Shown piece after piece: positions 45,060-58,100 of a stretch of 64,000 bases of DNA; position 1 is the first letter of the stretch, and every line of letters begins with the position of its first letter. The notes beneath the pieces are model-generated. The model saw nothing but the letters and a program-made list of their open reading frames with translations. It searched no databases and was not told the origin of the DNA. This DNA is from Cryptomeria japonica (Eukaryota > Streptophyta > Pinopsida > Cupressales > Cupressaceae): contig NC_081412.1 in the NCBI RefSeq assembly GCF_030272615.1, positions 339,132,870-339,196,869 of the forward strand, given 5' to 3'. A program made the translations under genes and the position numbers.

Positions 45060-47756
45060 TTGTGCCTTTAAATATTGATTTTGATGTTTTGAAATTGGAG
45101 CTTTCGAGCCATGCCCTTCGAAACGAGGTTCTAAGAGCACGATGTGCATCAAAATCATGTTTTGATACTACAGGCTCTGGAATGGGGACCTGTGTCTTGA
45201 AAGAATGTTGTGCCTCCAAACACCAGTTTTGATTCTTCAAAACCAAAGAGTTTGAGGCATAAGCTCCAAAACAAGGTTCTACCTCAATTTTGATGCTCCA
45301 AAACTGGGGATTTTGAGGCACAATTTCTAAAACAAGGTTCTAAAAGCACAATGTGCATCAAAATTGAATTTTGATGCTACTGGCTCTAGAATTGGAGCTT
45401 GCATTTGAAACCTTGTTCTGCCTCAAAACATGAATTTTAATGCTCTGAAATTGGGGCTTTTGAGGCACAAGCTTTGAAATGAGGTTCTAAGAGCATGATG
45501 TGCGCCAAAATCAGATTTTAACGTTATTGACTCAAGAATCGAGACTTGCATCTTAAAACCTTGTTGTGCCTCTAAACATTGATTTTGATGCTCCAAAACT
45601 AGGTCTTTCGAGGCACAAGACCGAAATGAGCTTCTAAGAGAATGATGTGTGTCAAAACCAAATTTTAACGCTACAGGCTCCAGAATAGGGACTTGCTTTT
45701 TGAAACCTTGTTGTGCCTCCAAACACTTATTTTGATGTTTCAAAATGAGGGCTTTCAAGCCACAAGCTCCGCAAATGAGGTTCTAAGAGCACGATGTGCG
45801 TCAAAATCACGTTTTGACACTTTCGGCTATGAAAAGAGTGACTTCCATCTTGCAACCTTGCGCCTCCAAACACCTATTTTGATGCTCTAAAACTGGGGCT
45901 TTCGAGGCACAAACTCCTAAACAAGGTTCTAAGAGCACAATGTGCTTCAAAATCACATTTTGACACTACCAGCTCTGGAATCGAGACTTGCCTCTTGAAA
46001 CCTTATTGTGCCTTGAAACACCAATTTTGATGCTCTGAAACCGAGGCTTTCGAGGTGCAAGCTCTGAAACAAGGTTCTAAGACAACGATGTGCATCAAAA
46101 TTGAGTTTTGATGCTACCAGCACGAGAATCAGGACTTGCATCTTGAAACCTTGTTGTGCCCCAAACATTGTCTTTGATGTTCCAAAATCAGGGCTTTCAA
46201 GGCACAAGCTCCAAAATGAGGTTCTAAGAACACGATGTCCATCAAAATTGTGTTTTGACGTTGCCAACTTTGGAATCGGGAATTGTGTCTTGAAACCTTG
46301 TTGTGCCTCCAAACACTAATTTTTATGCTCAAAAAATGAGGCTTTTAAGGCACAACCTCCGAAATAAGGTTCTAAGAACACCATGTTTATAAAAAGCGTG
46401 TTTTGACGCTATCAGCTTGATAATTGGGACTTATGTTTTGAAACCTTGTTGTGCCTTTAAACATTGATTTTGATGTTTTGAAACTGGAGGTTTCGAGCCA
46501 CGCGCTCCGAAATGAGGTTCTAAGAGCATGATGTGCGTCAAAATCATGTTTTGACACTATAGGCTCCGGAATAGAGACTTGGATATTGAAAGCTTGTTGT
46601 GCCTCCAAACAACAATTTTCATTCTTCAAAACAAAAGATTTTGAGGCATAAGCTCCAAAATAAGGTTCTACCTCAATTTTGATGCTCCAAAATTAGGGGT
46701 TTTGAGGCACAATTTCTAAAACAAGGTTCTAAGATGTGCATCAAAATTCTGAATTTTGATGCTACTTGCTCTAGAGTTGAGGCTTGCATCTTGAAACCAT
46801 GTTGTGCCTCTAAACACTGATTTTGATCCTCCAAAACTGGGACTTTGGAGGCACAAGCTTCAAAATGAGGTTCTAAGAGCACGATGTGCGGCAAAATCAG
46901 ATTTTGATGCTATTGACTCTAGAATTAGGAAATGCACCTTGAAACCTTGTTGTGCCTCCAAACATTGATTTTAATACTCCAAAACTGGGTCTTTCGAGGC
47001 ACAAGCTTCGAAATGAGCTTCTAAGACAATGATGTGCGTCAAAATTAAATTTTGACACTACAGGCTCCAAATAGGGACTTGCTTCTTGAAACCTTGTTGT
47101 GCCTCCAAACACTGATTTTGATGTTTCAAAATCAGGGCTTTCATGGCACAAGCTCTGCAAACGAGGTTCTAAGAGCACGATGTGCATCAAAATCACATTT
47201 TGACACTACTATCTCCGATATCGATACTTTTGTCTTGAAAACTTGTGCCTCCAAACACCAATTTTGATGCTTCGAAACTGGGGCTTTCAAGGCACAAGCT
47301 CCTAAACAAGGTTCTAAGAGCATAATTTGCTTCAAAATTACATTTTGACACTACTGGCTCTGGAATCGGGACTTGCATCTTGAAACCTTGTTATGCCTCC
47401 AAACACCAATTTTGATGCTCTGAAACAAGATTCTAAGAGAATGATGTGCATCAAAATTGAATTTTGATGCTACCAGCATGAGAATCGTTACTTTCATCTT
47501 GAAACCTTGTTGTGCCTCCAAACATCGATTTTGATGTTCCAAAATCAAGGCTTTCAAGGCACAAGCTCTGAAATGAGGTTCTAAGAGCACGATGTACATC
47601 AAAATTGCGTTTTCACGCTACCCACTCTAGAATTGGGATTTGTGTCTTGAAACCTTCTTGTGCCTCCAAACACTATTTTTATGCTCCAAAAATTAGGCTT
47701 TTGAGGCACAAACTTCGAAATGAGGTTCTAAGAACACCATGTTTATCAAAATCGTG

Positions 47757-49147
47757 TTTTGATGCTATCGGCTCTAGAATCGAGACTTGTGTCTTGAAAC
47801 CTTGTTGTACCTTTAAACATTAATTTTGATGTTTTGAAACTGGAGCTTTTGAGCCACGCGCTCTGAAATGAGGTTCTAAGAGCAGAATGTGCATCAAAAT
47901 CACGTTTTGACATTACAGGCTCTGGAATAGGGACTTGCATCTTGAAAGCTTGTTGTGCCTCCAAACACCAATTTTGATGCTTCAAAACATAATATTTTGA
48001 GGCATAAGCTCAAAAACAAGGTTCTACCTTGATTTTGATGCTCCAAAACTGGGGCTTTTGAGGCACAATTTCTAAAACGAGGTTCTAAGAGGACAATGTG
48101 TATCGAAATTGAATTTTGATGCTACTGGCTCTAGAATCGGAGCTTGCATCTTGAAACCTTGTTGTGCCTCAAAACACTGATTTAAATGCTCTGAAATTGG
48201 GGATTTTGAGCTGCAAGCTTTGAAATGAGGTTCTAAGAGCACGATGTGCACCAAAATCAGATTTTGAAGTTACTGACTCAAGAATCGAGACTTGCATCTT
48301 GAAACATTGTTTTGCCTCCAAACATTGATTTTGATGCTCCAAAACTGGGCCTTTTGAGGCAAAAGCTCCGAAATAATCTTCTAAGAGAATGATGTGCGTC
48401 AAAATCAAATCTTAACTCTATAAGCTCCAGAATAGGGACTTGCTTCTTGAAACCTTGTTGTGCCTCCAAACACTTATTTTGATGTTTCAAAATTGGGGCT
48501 TTCGAGCCACAAGCTCAGCAAACGAGTTTCTAAGAGCATGATGTGCATCAAAATCACGTTTTGACACTACCGGCTCTGAAAAGAGCAACTTCTGTCTTGC
48601 AACATTGCGCCTCCAAACACCTATTTTGATGCTCCGAAACTGGGGCTTTCGAGGCACACGCTCCTAAACAAGGTTCTAAGAGCACAATGTGCTTCAAAAT
48701 CACATTTTGATACTACCGGCTCTGAAATCGAGACTTGCCTCTTGAAACCTTGTTGTGCCTCCAAACACCAATTTTGATGCTCTAAAACCAGGGTTTTCGA
48801 GGTTCAAGCTCCGAAACAAGGTTCTAATAGAACAATGTACATCAAAATTGAGTTTTGATGCTACCGACATGAGAATCGGGACTTGCATCTTGAAACCTAG
48901 TTGTGCCCCAAACATTGATTTTGATGTTCGAAAATCAAGGCTTTCAAGGCACAAGCTCTGAAATGAGGTTCTAAGAACACGATGTACATCAAAATTGTGT
49001 TTTGATGCTGCCGACTCTGGAATCGGGAATTGTATCTTGAAACCTTCTTGTGCCTCCAAACACTAATTTTTATGCTCCAAAAATGAGGCTTTGGAGGCAC
49101 AACCTCCAAAATGAGGTTCTAAGAACACCATGTTTATCAAAATCGTG
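47757..49147 (-). repeat. Exemplar minus-arm higher-order unit (1,391 bp)
   Basis: Complete decomposition, left to right in + coordinates: C 47,757-47,904; fused B/A 47,905-48,113 (209 bp); G 48,114-48,261; F 48,262-48,409; J 48,410-48,558 (149 bp); I 48,559-48,704 (146 bp); H 48,705-48,852; E' 48,853-48,999 (147 bp); D 49,000-49,147. Unlisted lengths are 148 bp. Read on the minus strand this is D-E'-H-I-J-F-G-A/B-C, the same order as the plus-arm decamer. The only structural difference is the shortened A/B pair. Confidence 0.87.
47905..48113 (-). repeat. Fused A/B monomer with 87-bp deletion (minus-arm signature)
   Basis: 209 bp where two monomers would be 296. On the minus strand the A monomer runs to CAAAATCAAGG (CAAAATCGAGG in most copies), then TAGAACCTTGTTTT of B, skipping the A tail, the boundary palindrome and CGTGCTCTT. 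The scar GGTTCTACCTYGATTTTGATGC on the + strand occurs about 15 times between 40,728 and 63,596; I did not see it before 38,990. Confidence 0.87.
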
Positions 49148-52100
49148 TTTTGGTGCTATCAGCTTGAGAATTGGGACTTGTGTTTGAAACCTTGTTGTGC
49201 CTTTAAACATTGATTTTGATGTTTTGAAAATGGAGGTTTCGTGCCACGCGCTCCGAAACGAGGTTCTAAGAGCACGATGTGCGTCAAAATCACGTTTTGA
49301 CACTATAGGCTCTGGAATAGGGACTTGCATATTGAAAGCTTGTTGCGCCTCCAAAAAACAATTTTGATTTTTCAAAACTAAAGATTTAGAGACATAAGGT
49401 CCAAAACAAGGTTCTACCTCGATTTTGATGCTCCAAAACTTGGGCTTTTGAGGCACAAATTCTAAAACAAGGTTCTAAGAGAAAAATGTGCATCAAAATT
49501 GAATTTTGATGCTACTGGCTCTAGAATCGGGGATTGCATCTTGAAACCTTGTTGTGCCTCAAAACACTGATTTTGATGCTTTGAAACCGGGGCTTTCGAG
49601 GCACAAGCTTCAAAATGAGGTTCTAAGAGCATGATGTGCGCCAAAATCAAATTTTTACGCTATTGACTCTAGAATCGGGACTTGCATCTTGAAATATGCC
49701 TCCAAACATTGAATTTGATGCTCCAAAACTAGGTCTTTTGAGGCACAAGGTCCGAATTGAGCTTCTAAGAGAATGATGTACATGAAAATCAAATTTTGAT
49801 GCTATTGACTCTAGAATTGGGACTTGCTTCTTGAAACCTTGTTTTTCCTCCAAACACTGATTTTGATGTTCCAAAATCAGGGCTTTCGAGGCACGAGGTT
49901 CTAAGAGCACAATGTATGTCAAAATTATGTTTTGGCACTACTAGGGCTTTCGAGACACAAGCTCCTAAACAAGGTTCTAAGAGCATAATGTGCCTCAAAA
50001 TCATATTTTGACACTACCGGCTCTGGAATCGGGACTTGTGTCTTGAAACCTTGTTGTGCCTCCAAAAACCAATTTTGATGCTTAGAAAACAAGGCTTTTG
50101 AGGTGCAAGCTCCAAAACAAGGTTCTAAGAGAATGATGTGCATCAAAAGTAAATTTTGATGCTACCAACATGGGAATGGGGACTTGCATCTTGAAACCTT
50201 GTTGTGCCTCCAAACATTGATTTTGATGTTCCAAAATCAGGGCTTTCAAGGCACAAGCTCCGAAATGAGGTTCTAAGAGGATGATGTACATCAAAATTGC
50301 GTTTTGACGCTACCAACTCTAGAATTGGGAATTGTGTCTTGCAACCTTGTTGAGCCTCCAAACACTAATTTTTATGCTCCAAAAATGAGGCTTTTGAGGA
50401 ACAACTTCCAAAATGAGGTTCTAAGAACACCATGTTTATCAAAATCATGTTTTCACTCTATCGGTTTGAGAATTGGGACATGTGTCTTGAAACCTTGTTC
50501 TGCCTTTAAACATTGATTTTGATGTTTTGAAACTAGAGCTTTCAAGCCATGTGCTTTGAAATAAGGTTCTAAGAGCACGATGTGCATCAAAATCATGTTT
50601 TGACAATATCGGCTCCGAAATAGAGACTTACGTCTTGAAAGCTTGTTGTGCCTCCAAACACCAATTTTGAGGCTTTTGGGGCACAATTTCTAAAACAAGG
50701 TTCTAAGAGCACAATGCGCATCAAAATTAAATTTTGATGCTACTGGCCCTAGAATCGGGGCCTGCATCTTGAAACATTGTTGTGCCTCAAAACACTGATT
50801 TTGATGCTCCGAAACTGGGGATTTCGAGGCACAAGCTTTGAAAAAAGGTTCTAAGAGCATGATGTGGGCCAAAATCACATTTCGACGCTAGTGACTCCAG
50901 AATTGGGACTTGCATCTTGAAACCTTGTTGTGCCTCCAAACAATTATTTTGATACTCCAAAACTGGGTCTTTCAAGGCACAAGCTCTGGAATGAGCTTCT
51001 AAGAGAATGATGTACGTCAAAATCAAATGTTGATGCTACAGGCTTTAGAATAGGGACTTGCTTCTTGAAATCTTGTTGTGCCTCCAAACACTGATTTTGA
51101 TGTTTAAAAATTGGGGCTTCTGAGGCACAAGCTCCACAAATGAGGTTCTAAGAAGTTGATGTGCATCAAAATCACATTTTGATACTATCAGCTCCCAAAT
51201 CGCGACTTCCGTCTTGCAACCTTGTGCCTCCAAATACCAATTTTGACATTCCGAAACTGCGGCTTTTGTTGCACAAGCTCCTAAACAAGGTTCTAACAGC
51301 ACAATGTGCTTTAAAATTGCATTTTGACACTACCGGCTCTGGAATCCGAACTTGCGTCTTGAAACCTTGTTGTGCCTCCAAATACCAATTTTGATGCTCT
51401 AAAACTGGGGCTTTCGAGGTGCAAGCTCCGAAACAAGGTTCTAAGCGAACGATGTGCATCAAAATTGAATTTTGATGCTACCAGCACTGGAATCGAGACT
51501 TGCATCTTGAAACCTTGTTGTGCCTCCAAACATTGATTTTGATGTTTTAAAATCAGGGCTTTCAAGGCACAAGCTCCGAAATGAGGTTCTAAGAGCACGA
51601 TGTACATTAAAATTGCATTTTGACGCTACCGACTCTGGAATCAGGAATTGAAACCTTGTTGTGCCTCCAAACACTGATTTTTATGCTCCAAAAATGCAGC
51701 TTTTGAGGTATACCCTCCGAAATGAGGTTCTAAGAAGACCATGTTTATCAAAATTGTGTTTTGACACCATCAGCTTGAGAATCGGGACTTGTCTCTTGAA
51801 ACCTTGTTGTGCCTTTAAACATTTGTTTTGATGTTTTGAAACTGGAGCTTTTGAGTCACGCGTTCCGAAATGAGGTTAGAAGAGCACGATGTGCATCAAA
51901 ATAATGTTTTGACACTACAGTCTTCGAAATAGGGACTTGCATCTTGAAAGATTGTTGTGCCTCCAAACACCAATTTTGATGCTTCAAAACCGAAGATTTT
52001 GAGGCATAAGCTCCAAAACAAGGTTCTACCTCGATTTTGATGCTCCAAAACTGGGGCTTTTGAGGCACAATTTCTAAAACAAGGTTCTAAGAGTACAATG

Positions 52101-55100
52101 TGCATCGAAATTGAATTTTGATGCTACAAGCTCCTAAACAATGTTCTGAGCGAACAATGTGCTTCAAAATCGCATTTTGACACTATCGGCTCTGCAATCG
52201 GGACTTGCGTCTTGAAACCTTGTTGTGCCTCCAAACACCAATTTTGATGCTCTGAAACCATGGCTTTCAAGGTACAAGCCTTGAAATAAGGTTCTAAGAG
52301 ACTAATGTGCATCAAAATTGAATTGTGATGCTACTAGTAGGGGAATCGAGACTTGCATCTTGAAATCTTGTTGTGCCAACATTGATTTTGATGTTCCAAA
52401 ATCAGGGCTTTCAAAGCACAAGCTCCGAAATGAGGTTCTAAGAGCACGATGTACATCAAAATTGCATTTTGATGCTACTAACTCTGGAATCAGGAATTGT
52501 GTCTAGAAACCATATATTGCCTCCAAACACTAATTTTTATGCTCCAAAAAAGAGGCTTTTGAGGCACAACCTCCGAAATGAGGTTCTAAGAACACCATGT
52601 TTATCAAAATTGTGTTTTGATTCCATCGGCTTGAGAATCGACAATTGTGTCTTGAAACCTTTTTGTTCTTTTAAACATTGATTTTGATGTTTTGAAATTG
52701 GAGCTTTCAATCCACATGCTCCGAAACGAGGTTCTAAGAGCACGATGTGCATCAAAATTATGTTTTGAAACTACATGCTTCGAAATAGGGACTTCAATCT
52801 TGAAAGCTTGTTGTGATGCTAAAACAAGGTTCTACCTCGATTTTGATGCTCTGAAACTGGGGCTTTCAAGGCACAAGCTTCGAAATGAGTTTATAAGAGC
52901 ACGATGTTTTCCAAAATCAGATTTTGACGCTATTGACTCTAGAATCGGGGCTTGCATCTTGAAACCTTGATGTGCCTTCTAACATTGATTTTGATACGCT
53001 AAAACTGGGTCTTTTGAGCCACAAGATCCGAAATGAGCTTCTAAGAGAATGATGTGCATCAAAATTGAATTTTGACACTAAAGGCTCCCGAATAGGGACT
53101 TGCTTCTTGAAACCTTGTTGTCCCTCCAAACACTAATTTTGATGTTTCAACATTGTGGCTTTCGAGGTGCAAACTCTGGAAATGAGGTTCTAAGAACACG
53201 ATGTGCGTCAAAATCACGTTTTGACACTTCCGACTCTGAAATCGAGACTTCCATCTTCCAACCTTATGTCTCCAAACACCAATTTTGATGCTCCAACACT
53301 AGGGATTTCGAGGCACAAGCTCCTAAACAAGGTTCTAAGAGCACAATATGCTTCAAAATTGCATTTTGACACTACCGGCTCTAGAATTGGGACTTGCTTC
53401 TTGAAACATTGTTGTGCCTCCAAACATCAATTTGGATGCTCTGAAACCAGGGATTTCGAGGTGAAAGCTCCAAAACAAGGTTCTAAGAGAACGATGTGCA
53501 TCAAAATTGAATTTTTATGCTATGAAGACGGGAATCGGTACTTGCATCTTGAAACCTTGTTGTGCCTCCAAACATTGATTTTGATATTCCAAAATCAAGG
53601 CTTTCAAGGCACAAGCTCTGAAATGAGGTTCTAAGAGTACGATGTACATCAAAATTGCATTTTGATGCTACCAACTTTGAAATTGGGAATTGTGTCTTGA
53701 AACCTTGTTGTGCCTCCAAACACTAATTTTTATGCTCCAAAACTGACGCTTTTGAGGCACAACCATCGAAATGAGGTTCTAAGAACACCATTGATTTTGA
53801 AACCTTGTTATGCCTTTAAACATTGATTTTGATGTTTTGAAACTAGAGCTTTCGAGCCACGTGCTCTGAAATGAGTTAAAATCACATTTTGACACTACGG
53901 GCTTCGGAATAGGGACTTGCATCTTGAAAGCTTGTTGTGCCTCCAAACACCAATTTTGATGCATAAGCTCCAAAACAATGTTTTACCTCGATTTTGATGC
54001 TCCAAAACGTGGCTTTTGAGGCACAATTTCTTAAACAAGGTTCTAAGAGAACAATGTGCATCAAAATTAAATTTTGATGCTACTGGTTCTAGAATCGGGG
54101 CTTGCATCTTGAAACCTTGGTGTGCCTCAAAAAAATGATTTTGATGCTCCGAAATCGGGGCTTTCGAGGCACAAGCTTCGAAATGAGGCTCTAAGAGCAT
54201 GATGTGCGCCAAAATCATATTTTGATGCTATTGACTGTAGAATCGGGACTTGCATCTTGAAACCTTGTTGTGCCTCCAAACATTGGTTTTGATGCTCCGA
54301 AACTGAGGCTTTCGAGGCACAAGCTTTGAAATGAGGTTGTAAGAGCACGATGTGTGCCAAAATCAGATTTTGATGCTATTGACTCTAGAATCAGGAATTG
54401 CATCTTGAAGTCTTGTTGTGCCTCCAAACATTGATTTTGATGCTCCAAAACTGGGTCTTTCGAGGCACAAGCTCTGAAATGAGCTTCTAAGAGAATGATG
54501 TGCATGAAAATCAAATTTTGACGCTACAGGCTCCGGAATAGGGACTTGCTTCTTGAAACTTTGTGCCTCCGAACACTAATTTTGATGTTTCAAAAATGGG
54601 GCTTTTGACGCACAAGCTTCGCAAACGAGGTTCTAAGAGCACGATGTGCGTCAAAATCACTTTTTGACACTACCGGCTCCAAAATCGCGACTTCTGTCTT
54701 GCAACCTTGCACCTCCAAACATCAATTTTGATGCTCCAAAACTGTGGCTTTCGAGGTACAAGCTCCTAAGCAAGGTTCTAAGAGCAGGATGTGCTTGAAA
54801 ATTGCATTTTGACACTACTCGCTCTAGAATCAGGACTTGCTTCTTGTAACCTTGTTGTGCCTCCAAACACGAATTTGAATGCTCTGAAACTGGGGCTTTT
54901 GAGGTGCAAGCTCTGAAACAAGGTTCTAAGAGAATGATATGAATCAAATTTGAATTTTGATGCTACCAGCACGGGAATCGACACTTGCATCTTGAAACCT
55001 TTTTGTGCCTCCAAACATTGATTTTGATGTTCCAAAATCAGGGCTTTCCAGGCACAAGCTCCAAAATGAGGTTCTAAGAGCATGGTGTACATCAAAATTG

Positions 55101-58100
55101 CTTTTTGACACTACCAACTCTAAAATTGGGAATTTTGTCTTGAAACCTTGTTGTGCCTCCAAACACTAATTTTTATGCTCCAAAAATGAGGCTTTTTAGG
55201 CACAACCTCCGAAATGAGGTTCTAAGAACAACATGTTTATCAAAATCGTGTTTTGATGCCATCGGCTTGACAATCGGGACTTGTGTTTTGAAACCTTGTT
55301 GTGCCTTTAAAAATTGATTTTGATGTTTTGAAACTAGAGCTTTCAAGCCACGCACTTTGAAACGAGGTTCTAAGAGCACGATGTGCATCAAAATCATGTT
55401 TTGACGCTACAGGCTCCGGAATAGGGACTTGCATCTTGAAAGCTTGTTGTTCCTCCAAACAACAATTTTGATGCTTCAAAACCGAAGATTTTGAGGCATA
55501 AGCTCCAACATGGTTCTAGCTCAATTTTTATGCTCCAAAACTAGGGCTTTTGAGGCACAACTTCTAAAATAAGGTTCTAAGAGCAGAATGTGCATCAAAA
55601 TTGAATTGCTCCTGGAAACCTTGTTGTGCCTTAAAATACTGATTTTGATGCTCCTAAACTAAGGCTTTCAAGGCAAAAGCTTTGAAATGAGGTTCTTAGA
55701 GCAGGATGTGCGCCAAAATCAGATTTTGATGCTATTGACTCTTGAATAGGGACTTGCATCTTGATACCTTGTTGTGCCTCCAAACATTGATTTTGATGCT
55801 CCAAAACTGGGCCTTTCGAGGCACAAGCTCTGAAATGAGGTTCTAAGAGAATGATGTGCATCAAAATCGAATGTTGACGCTACATGCTCTAGAATAGGGA
55901 CTTGCTTCTTAAAACCTTGTTGTGCCTCCAAACAATTATTTTGATGTTTCAAAATCGGGTCTTACGAGGCACAAGCTCCACAAATGAGGTTCTAAGAGAA
56001 CGATGTGCATGAAAATCATGTTTTGACACTACCAGCTCCAAAATTGCAACTTCTGTCTTGCAACCTTGCACCTCCAAGCACCAAGTTTGATGCTCCAAAA
56101 CCGAGGCTTTCGAGGCACAAGCTTCTAAACAAGGTTCTAAGAGCACAATGTGCTTCAAAATCGCATTTTGAGACTACCGGCTCTGGAATCAGGACTTGCA
56201 TCTTGAAACATTGTTGTGCCTTCAAACACTAATTTTGATGTTGTGAAACTAGCGCTTTCAAGGTAGAAGCTCCAAAATAGGATTCTAAGAGAACGATGTG
56301 CATCAAAATTGAATTTTGATGCTACCAGCACGGGAATTGGGACTTGCATCTTGAAACCTTGTTGTGCCTCCAAACATTGATTTTGATGTTCCAAAATCAG
56401 GGCTTTCAAGGCACAAGCTCCGAAATGAGGTTCTAAGAGCACGATGTACATCAAAATTGCATTTTGACGTAACCGACTCTGGAATTGGGAATTGTTGTGC
56501 CTCCAAACATTGATCTTGATGCTCTAAAACTGGGTCTTCGAGGCAAAAGCTCTGAAATGAGCTTCTAAGAGAATGATGTGCATCAAAATTGAATTTTGAT
56601 GCTAAAGGCTCCGAAATTGGGACTTGCTTCTTGTAACCTTATTGTGCCTCCAAACACGGATTTTAATGTTAAAAAATTGGGACGTTCGAGGCACAAGCTC
56701 TGCAACACAGTTCTAAGAGCACAATATGCATCAAAATCAGGTTTTGACACTACCGACTCCGAAATCGCGACTTCCATCTTGCAACCTTGCGCCTCCAAAC
56801 ACCAATTTTGATGCTCCAAAACTGGGGCTTTTGAGGTACAAGCTCCTAAACAAGTTTCTAAGAGAAAAATGTGCTTCAAAATCGCATTTTGATACTACCA
56901 GCTCTAGAATTAGGACTTGCATCTTGAAACCTTGTTGTGCCTCTAGACACCAATTTTTATGCTTTGAAACTAGGGCTTTTGAGGTGCAAGCTCCAAAACA
57001 AGGTTCTAAGAGAATGATGTGTATCAAAATTAAATTTTGATGCTACCAGCAGGGGAATCGGGACTTGCATCTTGAAACCTTATTGTGCCTCTAAACATTG
57101 ATTTTGATGTTCTAAAATCAGGGTTTTCAAGGCACAAGCTCCGAAATGAGGTTCTAAGAGCACAATGTACATCAAAATTATGTTTTGACGCTACCAAGTT
57201 TAGAATCGGGAATTGTGTCTTGAAACCTTGTTGTGCCTCCAAACACTAATTTTTATGCTCCAAAAATGAGGTTTTTGAGGCACAACCTCCGAAATGAGGT
57301 TCTAAGAACACCATGTTTATCAAAATCGTGTTTTGACGCTATCGGCTTGAGAATCGGGACTTGTGTCTTGAAACCTTGTTGTGCCTTTAAACATTGATTT
57401 TGATGTTTTGAAACTAGAGCTTTCGAGCCACGTGCTCTAAAACGAGGTTCTAATAGCACAATTTGCATCAAAATTATATTTTGACGCTACAGCCTCCGGA
57501 ATAGGGACTTGCGTCTTGAAAGCTTCTTGTGCCTCCAAACACCAATTTTGATGCTTCAAAACGTAATCTTTTGAGGCGTAAGATCCAAAACAAGGCTCTA
57601 CGTTGATTTTGATGCTCCGAAACTGGGGCTTTCAAGGCACAATTTCTAAAACAAGGTTCTAAGAGCACAATGTGCATCAAAATTGAATTTTGATGCTACT
57701 TGCTCTAGAATCAATGCTTGCATCTTGAAACCTTGTTGTGCCTCAAAACACTAATTTTGATGCTACAAAATCGGGGCTTTCGAGGCACAAGCTTCGAAAT
57801 GAGGTTCTAAGAGCACGATGTGCACCAAAATCAGATTTTGATGCTATTGACTCTAGAATCGGGAGTTGCATCTTGAAACCTTGTTGTGCCTCCAAACATT
57901 GATTTTGATGCTCCAAAATTGGGTCTTTCAAGGTAAAGCTCCGAAATGAGCTTCTAATAAAATGTTGTGCTTAAAAATTGAATTTTGATGCGACACGCTC
58001 TAGAATAGGGACTTGCTTCTTGAAACCTTGTTGTGCCTCCAAACACTTATTTTGATGTTTCAAAATCAGGGCTTTCGAGGCACAAGCTCCGCAAATGAGG

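Noticed and set aside
53203-53634. 143-residue open frame on the + strand inside the minus arm
   Set aside because: It reads the satellite on the strand opposite to the array orientation and repeats the same motifs as other frames. Chance product of low stop density.
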